From contig CALVWO010000003.1 of NCBI GenBank assembly GCA_944367465.1, positions 1 through 51,837 of the forward strand: a stretch of 51,837 bases of DNA, given 5' to 3'. Below, piece after piece: positions 1 to 8,643 of the stretch. The notes under the pieces were generated by a model. The model did no database searches and was not told where the DNA came from. It saw only the letters and a list, made by a program, of their open reading frames with translations. Origin of the DNA: an uncultured Clostridia bacterium. Lineage in GTDB: Bacteria; Bacillota; Clostridia; Christensenellales; Borkfalkiaceae. The position numbers and the translations under genes were made by a program. Numbering within the stretch: the stretch's first letter is position 1; each line of letters begins with the position of its first letter.

Positions 1-75
1 AATGAGCCCGGTTGGGTACCGAACTCATTCCCATACAATCTAATATTTTTTGTCCAAACTTTGGGGTTCACTTCA
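1..75. mobile_element. Possible IS3-family end remnant with hairpin
   Basis: Positions 1-29 form an imperfect hairpin (AATGAG at 1-6 with CTCATT at 24-29, CGGT at 9-12 with ACCG at 18-21). Positions 50-70 read TTGTCCAAACTTTGGGGTTC, which resembles terminal repeats of IS3/IS150-type insertion sequences (complement GAACCCCAAAG...GGACAA). A related motif lies at 2068-2095. No transposase is visible, so this is either the edge of an element beyond the window or a remnant. The IS assignment rests on recall of such ends, not on a search. Confidence 0.35.
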
Positions 76-114
76 AATTGTGCGGCGGCGTCCTTTTTGC
101 ATTTCATGCGGGCA

Positions 115-663
115 TCAAAGCGCCGCGCCGAGCTCGAGGCGGACTTCCCCGCGCGCGATATCCTCGTTGGAATAACAGCAGGTATCCAGCCCGATGAGCG
201 AAAGCCCCTCGTGCAGATAGAACGCTATGGCGTCGGTGTTGCACGACTGCGTTTCGAGCACGAGCGCGCGGCGCCCCTCGCGCCGCCCCTCTTCGCGCGC
301 GAATGCGAGCAGGCGGCTGCCCAGCCCGCGGCGGCGGTACCCTTCGCGCACCCACAGCTCGGTGACGCGCATGCGGTTGTTCCACGATTCGGGGCAAAGC
401 TCCATGACCGCGGCGAGCGTTTCGCCGTCGAACATCCCGTAGGCGCGGGCGTCCGCGAAGTGATCGGCATACAGGCGGTCGGGGGACGCGTACATCTCGG
501 GCGTGAACGTGCGCGGCGCGGGGAGCGGACGCCTTTCGATCGAGACGGCAAACCCCGCGGGCGTCCGTTCCATGCTGACCGCATAGTGTTCGCGGGCGGT
601 GTACTGCGGCATGGGCAGGATATACCCCTTCCACCGCTCTTTTTCAAGCAATACGATGCGCAT
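115..663 (-). CDS. GNAT-family N-acetyltransferase, streptothricin-acetyltransferase-like
   Basis: Predicted cytoplasmic acetyl-CoA-dependent acetyltransferase of 182 residues. The GNAT acetyl-CoA loop is visible as YRRRGLGSRLLAFA at about residues 107-120, preceded by the strand MRVTELWVREG and followed by LVLETQS and the C-terminal pattern AIAFYLHEGL typical of the fold. The tail (GLDTCCYSNEDI) resembles streptothricin acetyltransferases, but the true substrate cannot be read from sequence. I chose the ATG at 663 because GAAGGAG lies 5 bases upstream; an in-frame GTG at 666 would be too close to that site. It lies 24 bp downstream of the lipoprotein gene on the same strand and probably shares its transcript. 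Confidence 0.85.
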   Translation of the reverse strand: MRIVLLEKERWKGYILPMPQYTAREHYAVSMERTPAGFAVSIERRPLPAPRTFTPEMYASPDRLYADHFADARAYGMFDGETLAAVMELCPESWNNRMRVTELWVREGYRRRGLGSRLLAFAREEGRREGRRALVLETQSCNTDAIAFYLHEGLSLIGLDTCCYSNEDIARGEVRLELGAAL

Positions 664-687
664 CACATCTCCTTCGGACGGCAGCCA

Positions 688-1758
688 TCAGGTATGCGTC
701 GAATTCAGAACGTATATTTCCAGTTTCTGCGCATCGGAGATAAAGGAAAGTTCCTTATCCACATACTGATTGAACCCCGTCTCGGACGAGCCGGTCCCGA
801 CGCATTTAGAGAGATCGTGATAGGTGATCTTCCCATCCTGATCCGCAACGCCGAAGGAGAGCAGGTATTTCTGCCGCGCGACGTACTCGATCTCGACCGT
901 GACCTTATCGTCCACCGCCTTCAGATCGTCGAAAGACTGATACCCTTCCTGCATCGTATCGGCGATCATCAGATGAACGTGATAAACCGTATCCTCATCC
1001 ACGCCGCGCAGCGCGGATACGTCGAAGACGAGCGTTTCCCGCCACGTTTCCACAGTCACGCTCTCCGCGACCGTGATCTTCACGACGATCGTCCCGCGCT
1101 GAGAGGAGCTGTTGCCGCTGAAACTCATCGTGATCCAGGTGGAACCGAGGGATACTTTGGAAGTATCGATGTCGATTTTAAGCTGTTCGATGCTGTTCGA
1201 GCCCGACGAACCGACCAGATCGGAATTTTTTACCACGTCGTATTCGATCGCGCTCTCGGGAATGACGCTTTCATCGGAAAAAACGATTTCTTTATCCAGC
1301 GACGTCAGCCAGCTCGCACGGAAGTTTATCTGAAGCGTTGCCGTACCAGAATCCTTCGCGATCGTCGTAAGATTGGAGGAATCAAACGTCGCCATGCCGT
1401 CCGTGAGGACTTCCTCGTACGTTCCGAGCTGAACGGCGAGCGTGACGTTCTCGGCGGGCATGGTAAAGGTATAACTGCCGTCCTCCCCGCTGCATGCCTT
1501 GCCGTTGTAGGTAACGCCTTCGAGATAACTGTCTTCGTCGCGCACCGTGACGGTGACGCTGACGCTGTCCCCCTCCTTGGCGGAGGCGGGCGCGGTCACC
1601 CGATAGTCCTCCGATTCGGGCGCAGCAATGGTATACGTCTGTCCGGACGCACTGCCGTCGCCGTCCCCAGCGCCATCTCCCGAACCGTCGCATGCGGTGA
1701 GGAGCGCAAGCCCCGCCGCCGCTGCAAGCATGAGTGCAAACAATCCTTTCATTTTCAT
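688..1758 (-). CDS. Secreted lipoprotein with InlB-B-like repeat, function unknown
   Basis: A 356-residue exported lipoprotein. The N-terminus is a classic signal peptide (KMK, hydrophobic run, lipobox LLTAC with Cys23), followed by a short Gly/Ser/Asp linker. Residues about 45-110 (SVTVTVRDEDSYLEGV, NGKACSGEDGSYTFTMPAEN) look like a divergent InlB B-repeat or bacterial-repeat domain, a small beta module common in surface proteins. The remainder (about 115-356) is beta-rich, acidic and not recognised. The start is fixed by AAAAGGAG upstream of 1758. It has its own promoter with an inverted repeat in the spacer and is followed 24 bp later by the acetyltransferase gene. Confidence 0.85.
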   Translation of the reverse strand: MKMKGLFALMLAAAAGLALLTACDGSGDGAGDGDGSASGQTYTIAAPESEDYRVTAPASAKEGDSVSVTVTVRDEDSYLEGVTYNGKACSGEDGSYTFTMPAENVTLAVQLGTYEEVLTDGMATFDSSNLTTIAKDSGTATLQINFRASWLTSLDKEIVFSDESVIPESAIEYDVVKNSDLVGSSGSNSIEQLKIDIDTSKVSLGSTWITMSFSGNSSSQRGTIVVKITVAESVTVETWRETLVFDVSALRGVDEDTVYHVHLMIADTMQEGYQSFDDLKAVDDKVTVEIEYVARQKYLLSFGVADQDGKITYHDLSKCVGTGSSETGFNQYVDKELSFISDAQKLEIYVLNSTHT

Positions 1759-1814
1759 ATTCTTTTCTCCTTTTGCGGCTCCTGCCGTACATGCGTCGGC
1801 AAGACCGCGGTTTC

Positions 1815-1842
1815 ATTATATCATATTCCGAAGAATATGCAA
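1815..1842 (-). promoter_or_regulatory. Sigma-A promoter of the lipoprotein gene, with inverted repeat in spacer
   Basis: On the minus strand TTGCAT (1837-1842), 16 bp, TATAAT (1815-1820). The spacer holds a perfect inverted repeat, CATATTC/GAATATG around a 4-base centre (1822-1839), placed where a bound repressor would block RNA polymerase. Confidence 0.65.
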
Positions 1843-2035
1843 TACTGTAAGGGAAAAAAAGTTGTATCCGGAAGGCGGCGGCATCGGAACGCCTTCCGGG
1901 CAGGATCGCGCTATGCTTCGCCCTTCCGCCCGCCCGTTGCGGGCATTGCTGCCGGTTCGCGGGCTTTCCCGGCGCCTGCCGCCCGCAGACGGAATGCCGC
2001 ACGGCTCCGATTCCTGCACATCATGCAGGCGAGCG

Positions 2036-2119
2036 AAAAAAGCCCGCGGCGGATCTGAAATGCACCTCCAAAAGTTTGTCCAACTTTTGGGGTCCATAGC
2101 AATCGCCTGCGGGCTTTTT
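2036..2119. terminator. Composite bidirectional terminator beyond glyA, with IS-end-like hairpin nested inside
   Basis: The outer arms GCCCGC..GGCG (2042-2051) and CGCC..GCGGGC (2104-2114) are complementary; T-runs flank both sides (2036-2041 read on minus, 2115-2119 on plus). Nested inside is a perfect 9-bp hairpin CCAAAAGTT/AACTTTTGG (2068-2076, 2082-2090) whose sequence GGACCCCAAAAGTTGGAC resembles IS3-type ends and the motif at 50-70. The rest of 1843-2140 shows another small hairpin (CCTGCA/TGCAGG, 2012-2028) and no convincing gene. Confidence 0.5.
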
Positions 2120-2140
2120 GCATCTGTTCTCGGAATGCGC

Positions 2141-3391
2141 TCAGAGGATATCGTTCTCGTAAATGGGGAATTCCTCACAGAGCGCTTTGACCTTGGCGGA
2201 GACGTCGGGGATCGCCTCTTCGCGGCTCTCGATGATCTCCGTGACGAGGTCGGCGATCCTGATCGCCTCCGTCTCCTTCATGCCGCGCGCCGTGATGGAA
2301 GGCGTTCCGATGCGCACGCCGCTCGTGATGAAGGGCGAAGTCGTTTCGAAGGGAATGGTGTTCTTGTTCGCCGTGATGTGCGCACGGTCGAGGAGCGCCT
2401 CCAGCTCTTTGCCCGTGAGTCCCTCCTTTCTCAGATCGACGAGCATGAGGTGGTTATCCGTCCCGCCGGAGACGAGGCGCACGCCGTTGTTGGTAAAGCG
2501 CTCCGCCATTGCCGCGGCATTCTTTACGATCTGCTGCTGATAGACCTTGAACTCGGGAGAGAGCGCCTCTTTGAAGGCGACCGCCTTCGCCGCGATGACG
2601 TGCATCAGCGGGCCGCCCTGCGTGCCGGGGAAAACGGCTTTATCGATCGCTTTCGCGTACTGCTCTTTGCACATGATCGCGCCGCCGCGCGGTCCGCGCA
2701 GCGTTTTGTGCGTGGTCGTCGTTACGAAATCCGCAACGGGAACGGGATTGGGATGCAGCCCCGCCGCAACGAGCCCCGCAATGTGCGCGATATCCACCAT
2801 CATGAGCGCGCCGACCTTATCGCAGATCTCGCGGATGCGCTTGAAATCGATGATGCGCGGATAGGCGCTCGCGCCCGAGACGATGAGCTTGGGCTTGCAC
2901 TCCAGCGCGATCTTCTCCATCTCGTCGTAATCGATGGTCTCCGTCTTTTCGGAGACGCCGTAAGGGACGATGTTGAAGTAGCTGCCCGAGATGTTGACGG
3001 GAGAGCCGTGGGTGAGATGCCCGCCGTGCGAAAGATTCATGCCCATGATCGTATCGCCCGGTTTGAGCATGGCAAAATACACCGCAAAATTCGCCTGCGC
3101 GCCCGAATGCGGCTGTACGTTGGCATGGTCGCACCCGAAGATCTCCTTCAGCCTGTCGCGGGCGAGGTTCTCCACAACGTCGACAAATTCACAGCCGCCG
3201 TAATAGCGCTTTCCGGGATATCCCTCCGCATACTTGTTTGTGAGGTGGCTCCCCATTGCCGCCATGACGGCGGGCGAGACGATGTTCTCGCTGGCAATGA
3301 GCTCGAGATTTCCGCGCTGGCGCGTAAGTTCGCGCTCCATCGCCGCGCATACTTCGGGGTCGGTGTTTCTGATGGTGGTAAGATCGATCAT
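2141..3391 (-). CDS. glyA: Serine hydroxymethyltransferase
   Basis: PLP enzyme of 416 residues interconverting serine and glycine while charging tetrahydrofolate with a one-carbon unit. The family is unmistakable: N-terminal [39 protein letters not shown], and the PLP-lysine motif [13 protein letters not shown] near residue 225-237. Length matches bacterial GlyA. Start at 3391 has GGGAG upstream. It has its own consensus promoter (3421-3449) and is separated from trx by a strong terminator, so it is monocistronic. Confidence 0.98.
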   Translation of the reverse strand: MIDLTTIRNTDPEVCAAMERELTRQRGNLELIASENIVSPAVMAAMGSHLTNKYAEGYPGKRYYGGCEFVDVVENLARDRLKEIFGCDHANVQPHSGAQANFAVYFAMLKPGDTIMGMNLSHGGHLTHGSPVNISGSYFNIVPYGVSEKTETIDYDEMEKIALECKPKLIVSGASAYPRIIDFKRIREICDKVGALMMVDIAHIAGLVAAGLHPNPVPVADFVTTTTHKTLRGPRGGAIMCKEQYAKAIDKAVFPGTQGGPLMHVIAAKAVAFKEALSPEFKVYQQQIVKNAAAMAERFTNNGVRLVSGGTDNHLMLVDLRKEGLTGKELEALLDRAHITANKNTIPFETTSPFITSGVRIGTPSITARGMKETEAIRIADLVTEIIESREEAIPDVSAKVKALCEEFPIYENDIL

Positions 3392-3420
3392 GATAGCTCC
3401 CGTATTGATTGTTTTTGAAT

Positions 3421-3449
3421 ATTATAGCAGAACTTGCGCGAAATTGCAA
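3421..3449 (-). promoter_or_regulatory. Sigma-A promoter of glyA
   Basis: Minus strand TTGCAA (3444-3449), 17-bp spacer, perfect TATAAT (3421-3426), about 30 bp ahead of the glyA start. Confidence 0.8.
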
Positions 3450-3481
3450 GGGCTGTCCCCCCTATTTTTCCCGCAGGAAAT

Positions 3482-3516
3482 GAAAAATGCGCGCCGTACG
3501 GCGATGTACGGCGCGC
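3482..3516 (-). terminator. Rho-independent terminator of the trx operon
   Basis: Stem GCGCGCCGTAC paired with GTACGGCGCGC (3489-3516), then a T-run on the minus strand (3483-3487). It ends the long operon that finishes with trx. Confidence 0.85.
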
Positions 3517-3526
3517 GTTTCCGCGC

Positions 3527-3847
3527 TCAGAGATTCTGTTCGAAAAACGCTTTCAGCGTTGCGGCGGGCACGAACCCGAGGCTCTTCGCCGCAGGCGCGC
3601 CGTTCTTGAACACGATGACGTCGGGAATGGACATTACGCCGTATTTTTGCGCGATCTCGCCGTTGGCGTCCACGTCGACCTTGACGAATACGGCTTTATC
3701 GGCAAACCCGCCCGCGACCTCGTCGAGCACGGGCGCGAGCATGCGGCAGGGGCCGCACCAGCTTGCCCAGAAATCACATACGACCGTATTTGTTTTGATG
3801 AGTTCCTCGAGCTCCGCGCCCGAAACTTCTTTCACGTTTTTTGCCAT
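3527..3847 (-). CDS. trxA: Thioredoxin
   Basis: Small cytoplasmic disulfide reductase of 106 residues, standard for the family. Active site WASWCGPCRM with the redox Cys pair at residues 31 and 34; the cis-proline region MSIPDVIVFKNG follows. Start at 3847 is supported by AAAGGAGAATG upstream. It starts 2 bp after the hisS stop and is the last gene of a long minus-strand operon. Confidence 0.97.
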   Translation of the reverse strand: MAKNVKEVSGAELEELIKTNTVVCDFWASWCGPCRMLAPVLDEVAGGFADKAVFVKVDVDANGEIAQKYGVMSIPDVIVFKNGAPAAKSLGFVPAATLKAFFEQNL

Positions 3848-3849
3848 GG

Positions 3850-5106
3850 TTACATTCTCCTTTGTATATATTTTGCAAGTTCTTCGAATTTTACGCGTTC
3901 GGAGGAAGAATTCCGCATATCCTTGACCTCGGCAGCCCCCTCTTCGAGCTCGCGCTCTCCGAGCACCGCCACGAATTTCGCGCCCGTTTTATCGGCATAC
4001 TTGAACTGCGATTTGACGGAGCGCTCCATCAGATCGACCTCGCAGGAGATCCCCTGTCTGCGCAGCTCTCCGGCGAGCAGGAACGCCTTCTCGCGCGAGG
4101 GCGCGTCCATGCCCGCGAGATAACATGCGGCACCCATGTCTGCGGGAGGCAGGCAGTTTTCCGCCTCCATCACCATCAGGAGCCGCTCCATGCCCGCGGC
4201 AAAGCCGACCGCCGGCACGCTCTTGCCGCCCACCTGTTCGAGGAGCGTATCGTACCTTCCGCCCCCGAGCACGGTACCCTGCGCACCCGCCGCCGCGGAC
4301 ACGAACTCAAACACGGTACGGCTGTAATAATCGAGCCCGCGCACGATGGAGGGATCGACGGCATAGCTTACGCCCGCCTCCGAAAGAAGGCGCTTTACCT
4401 CCTCGAAATGCGCGCGGCAGTCGTTGCAGAGATAGTCGAGCATGCGCGGCGCGCCCGCGGCGATCGCCTTGCAGCCCTCCTCCTTGCAGTCGATGATGCG
4501 CATGGGGTTCTTTTCGAACCGGGAACGGCAATCGGCGCACATGACGCCGATGTGGGGCGCGAAATAGTTCTTCAGCGCCTCGTGATAGCGCGCGCGGCAC
4601 GTTTTACAGCCGATGGAATTGATGCGGAGCGCGACCTCTCTGAGCCCGAGCCGGCGCAGGAACGCATCGGCAAGCGAGATGACTTCCGCATCCGCCGCCG
4701 CGCCCGCCGCGCCGTAGAGCTCGCATCCGAACTGATGGAATTCCCTGAGGCGCCCTGCCTGCGGGCGCTCGTAGCGGAACGCCGAAATGAGATAGTACGC
4801 CTTGAACGGGAGCACGCCGCCCGCGAGCCCGTGCTCGAGAAAGGCGCGCGCAACGCCCGCCGTGCCCTCGGGACGCAGCGTTACGGAGCGCCCGCCCTTA
4901 TCGAGGAAGGTGTACATCTCTTTGTTGACGATGTCGGTGGTATCGCCCACGCCGCGCGAAAAGAGCTCGGTATGCTCGAACACGGGCGTGCGGATCTCTC
5001 TGAATGCGTACGCCTCGGCGACGGCGCGCGCCGTATCCTCTACTTTGTGCCACGCATATACCTGCGAGGGCAGAACGTCTTTACAGCCTTTGGGGATCTG
5101 GATCAT
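3850..5106 (-). CDS. hisS: Histidyl-tRNA synthetase
   Basis: Class II aminoacyl-tRNA synthetase, 418 residues, charging tRNA-His. Visible motifs: N-terminal IPKGCKDVLPSQ, motif 2 FRYERPQAGRLREFHQFG, histidine-binding RGLDYYSRTVFEF, motif 3 GFAAGMERLL, then a C-terminal anticodon-binding domain ending SERVKFEELAKYI. A Cys-rich stretch at about 195-260 (CKTCRAR, CADCRSR, CKEEGCKAI, CNDCRAHF) looks zinc-ribbon-like, as in some Clostridia HisRS. An upstream in-frame ATG at 5190 exists, but 5106 has AAGGAA at good spacing and the family's usual N-terminus. A repeat element fills the gap to hslU. Confidence 0.97.
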   Translation of the reverse strand: MIQIPKGCKDVLPSQVYAWHKVEDTARAVAEAYAFREIRTPVFEHTELFSRGVGDTTDIVNKEMYTFLDKGGRSVTLRPEGTAGVARAFLEHGLAGGVLPFKAYYLISAFRYERPQAGRLREFHQFGCELYGAAGAAADAEVISLADAFLRRLGLREVALRINSIGCKTCRARYHEALKNYFAPHIGVMCADCRSRFEKNPMRIIDCKEEGCKAIAAGAPRMLDYLCNDCRAHFEEVKRLLSEAGVSYAVDPSIVRGLDYYSRTVFEFVSAAAGAQGTVLGGGRYDTLLEQVGGKSVPAVGFAAGMERLLMVMEAENCLPPADMGAACYLAGMDAPSREKAFLLAGELRRQGISCEVDLMERSVKSQFKYADKTGAKFVAVLGERELEEGAAEVKDMRNSSSERVKFEELAKYIQRRM

Positions 5107-5142
5107 GGTAAATTCCTTATTTGAATATTCTCGCGCAGTTTC

Positions 5143-5430
5143 CGTTTTCTCCGCGTCAGTTCGCGGAAAAACGTGCAAACCCGTTTTCAATCACTCGCGC
5201 AAGCAGGATTGCCCTGCTTAAAAATGGTTGCAAAAGGCGTCACTTGTTATGCCTTTTGCGCCCTTAATCGTTGCGCAAGCAACTTCTGCGGAAAGGTGAG
5301 CCGCCGCGTGCTATACTGTTGCGAAACAGCGGCGGCGAGGAAAACCGAATGCAGAGCCACAGGCGAACATTGGGTTTTCCTTCCCCTCACGGAATTTCTT
5401 TTTGTCAGTTCAAAAAGAAATTCGTGAACA
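5143..5430. repeat. Modular stem-loop element A (hisS-hslU gap), single-arm copy
   Basis: Fills nearly all of the 325-bp gap between hslU and hisS. From left: hairpin 5143-5173 with loop TCAGTT; hairpin AAGCAGG/CCTGCTT; a 35-base hairpin starting GTTGCAAAAGGCG (5227-5261); a GTTGC/GCAAC hairpin; core hairpin GCCGCCG/CGGCGGC (5298-5338) enclosing TATACTGTTGCGAAACAG; hairpin GGAAAACC/GGGTTTTCC; terminal hairpin 5387-5427 (TCAC, 13-bp stem, loop TCAGTT, GTGA). The last hairpin ends a few bases from the hslU stop codon. The same modules in the same order recur in elements C, D, E and F. Confidence 0.85.
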
Positions 5431-5431
5431 T

Positions 5432-6742
<1,311 letters not shown>

Positions 6743-6762
6743 AGTTATTTCTCCTTATATTT

Positions 6763-6806
6763 GTTCACACTTTTTCTTTCAAACTGATGAAAGAAAAAGC
6801 GTGAAC
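6763..6806. repeat. Solitary terminal hairpin of the element family (hslV-hslU gap)
   Basis: GTTCAC (6763-6768), stem CTTTTTCTTTCA (6770-6781), loop AACTGA, stem TGAAAGAAAAAG (6788-6799), GTGAAC (6801-6806): an 18-bp stem with one mismatch. From 6763 to 6799 it is identical to the left end of element C ahead of clpX. No T-run follows on the minus strand, so it does not look like a terminator. Confidence 0.8.
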
Positions 6807-6810
6807 CCTT

Positions 6811-7344
6811 TTACACCGTTTCGCAGATGATATGATCGTTCGTGTACACGCAGATCTCGCTTGCGATCTTGAGCGACTTGCGCGCGATCTCCTCCGCGGA
6901 AAAATCGGTGTTCTGTGCGAGCGCGCGCGCCGCGGCGAGCGCATAGTTGCCGCCCGAACCGATGGCGCAGATGCCCTCGTCCGGTTCGATGACTTCGCCC
7001 GTGCCCGAGAGGATGAGGAGCGTATCCTTATCCGCCGTGATCATCATGGCGTCGAGCTTGCGGCCGATCTTGTCGCTCCGCCACATATCGGCGAGCTCCA
7101 CCGCCGAGCGCATGAGATTGCCCGCGAACTTGTTGAGCATGCCCTCGAAGCGCTCCGAAAGCGCGAAGGCGTCCGTTACCGAGCCGGCAAAGCCTAAAAT
7201 GACCTTGCCGCCGTAGATGCGGCGCACCTTGATCGCCGTGTTCTTGAAGACGACCGACTCGCCCATCGTGACCTGTCCGTCGCCTGCGATCGCCGTAACG
7301 CCGTTTCTCTTGACGGCGCAGATCGTCGTACCGCGAAATTCCAT
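6811..7344 (-). CDS. hslV: HslV, peptidase subunit of the HslUV protease
   Basis: Proteasome-like threonine peptidase of 177 residues (ClpQ). The catalytic Thr becomes N-terminal after removal of MEFRG, leaving TTICAVKR. Conserved [20 protein letters not shown] and the Gly-rich [17 protein letters not shown] are present, plus the C-terminal [20 protein letters not shown]. Length is typical. It begins 12 bp after trmFO and is followed by hslU. Confidence 0.97.
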   Translation of the reverse strand: MEFRGTTICAVKRNGVTAIAGDGQVTMGESVVFKNTAIKVRRIYGGKVILGFAGSVTDAFALSERFEGMLNKFAGNLMRSAVELADMWRSDKIGRKLDAMMITADKDTLLILSGTGEVIEPDEGICAIGSGGNYALAAARALAQNTDFSAEEIARKSLKIASEICVYTNDHIICETV

Positions 7345-7356
7345 ATATTTCCTCCT

Positions 7357-8643
7357 TTATGCCCCGTATGCGGCTTGAAAACGTGCGATCTCTTCGAGCG
7401 CGCGCTCCGCCATGAGGCGTTTCTTTTCCTGTTTATCTCGGATATCCTGCCCGCGCATGATCCCGTAATTGGCGTTCATGGGCTGGAAATGTTTGTTCGG
7501 GCTTGCGATATAGCGCGAGAGCGCCCCGCAGACGCTCATATCTTCGGGGATAACGATCTCCCGTCCCCTCTTTTTCTGCAAAAAGTGCATGGCGGCGAGC
7601 AATCCGCTCATCGCGCTCTCGACGTAGCCCTCCACGCCCGTGATCTGCCCCGCAAAAAAGAGCATGGGTGCGTCTTTTGCGGAAAAATCGGCGTTGAGCA
7701 CCTCGGGCGCGTCCAGAAAGGTATTGCGGTGCATCACGCCGTAGCGCTCGTATTCGGCGTTTCTGAGCGCGGGAATGATGCCGAATACCCGCCGTTGTTC
7801 GCCGAATCTGAGATTGGTCTGGCAGCCGACGAGCCCCAAAAGCGTTCCCTCCGCGTTCTCGCGGCGCAGCTGCAGCACTGCGTACGGGCGCTTTCCGTCC
7901 TCCCCCGCAAGCCCGACGGGCTTGAAAGTGCCGAAGCGGAGCGCGTCTTTCCCGCGGGACGCCATGACCTCGACGGGCATGCAGCCCTCGAAGATCTCCC
8001 GCTTTTCGAATTCGCGCAGCGTCACCTTCTCGGCGGCGAGCAGTTCCTGAACGAACAGCCCGTACTCCTCCTTGGTGAGCGGACAGTTGATGTAGTCGCC
8101 CGTTCCCCTTCCGTAGCGGTCGCCCGTAAAGGTGTGGGCAAGATCGACGCTCTCGGCGGTGACGACGGGCGCGGTCGCGTCGTAAAAGTGCAGACCGCCG
8201 CCGAAACGCGCCCCTATGGCGGCGTACAGCGCGCCTTCCGTGAGCGGACCCGTGGCAACGATGCCCGCCTCGGGCAGTTCCGTCTCCTCGCGCACGACAA
8301 TATGCACGTTGGGATGCGACCTGAGTTTTTGCGTGACGTATGCGGAAAACTCATCGCGGTCGACGGCAAGCGCGCCGCCCGCGGGAACGCGCGTGTGCGC
8401 CGCCGCCTCCATGGTGAGCGAACCCAGCCGCCGCAGCTCCTCTTTCAGGAGCCCGCAGGCGTTGCCGGACGCATCGTCGCTCTTTAAGGAGTTGGAACAG
8501 ACGAGCTCGCAGAAGTCCGCGCTCTTGTGCGCGGGCGAAAAGCGGAGCGGTTTTTGCTCGATGAGCTCCACCTGTTCGCCGCGGTTTGCAAGATACCACG
8601 CCGCCTCGCTGCCCGCGAGCCCTGCTCCGACGACTTTAATCAT
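7357..8643 (-). CDS. trmFO: TrmFO, folate/FAD-dependent tRNA (uracil-54-C5) methyltransferase
   Basis: Makes ribothymidine at position 54 of tRNA using methylenetetrahydrofolate and FAD; typical of Firmicutes in place of TrmA. 428 residues. FAD-binding Rossmann motif VVGAGLAGSEAAW at residues 4-16, then LIEQKPLRFSPAHKS, ELVCSNSLKSD, and the C-terminal PMNANYGIM motif. The ATG at 8643 overlaps the topA stop by 8 bases (ATGATTAA) and gives the usual MIKVVGAGLAG start; an ATG at 8658 is a less likely alternative. It sits between topA and hslV, a common Firmicutes order. Confidence 0.96.
   Translation of the reverse strand: MIKVVGAGLAGSEAAWYLANRGEQVELIEQKPLRFSPAHKSADFCELVCSNSLKSDDASGNACGLLKEELRRLGSLTMEAAAHTRVPAGGALAVDRDEFSAYVTQKLRSHPNVHIVVREETELPEAGIVATGPLTEGALYAAIGARFGGGLHFYDATAPVVTAESVDLAHTFTGDRYGRGTGDYINCPLTKEEYGLFVQELLAAEKVTLREFEKREIFEGCMPVEVMASRGKDALRFGTFKPVGLAGEDGKRPYAVLQLRRENAEGTLLGLVGCQTNLRFGEQRRVFGIIPALRNAEYERYGVMHRNTFLDAPEVLNADFSAKDAPMLFFAGQITGVEGYVESAMSGLLAAMHFLQKKRGREIVIPEDMSVCGALSRYIASPNKHFQPMNANYGIMRGQDIRDKQEKKRLMAERALEEIARFQAAYGA

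Noticed and set aside
61-2058. 665-codon plus-strand open frame over the GNAT and lipoprotein genes
   Set aside because: Antisense to a lipoprotein with a clear signal peptide and an acetyltransferase with GNAT motifs; no ribosome binding site and shadow-like composition.
5298-5338. Promoter inside the element core (TATACT box)
   Set aside because: The TAT-rich loop resembles a -10 box in several copies, but no -35 at proper spacing is present and the loop sequence varies; it is explained as part of the hairpin.
6763-6806. Rho-independent terminator between hslV and hslU
   Set aside because: The stem is strong, but no T-run follows on the transcribed strand and termination here would cut off hslU from its operon; the conserved loop and flanks fit the repeat family better.
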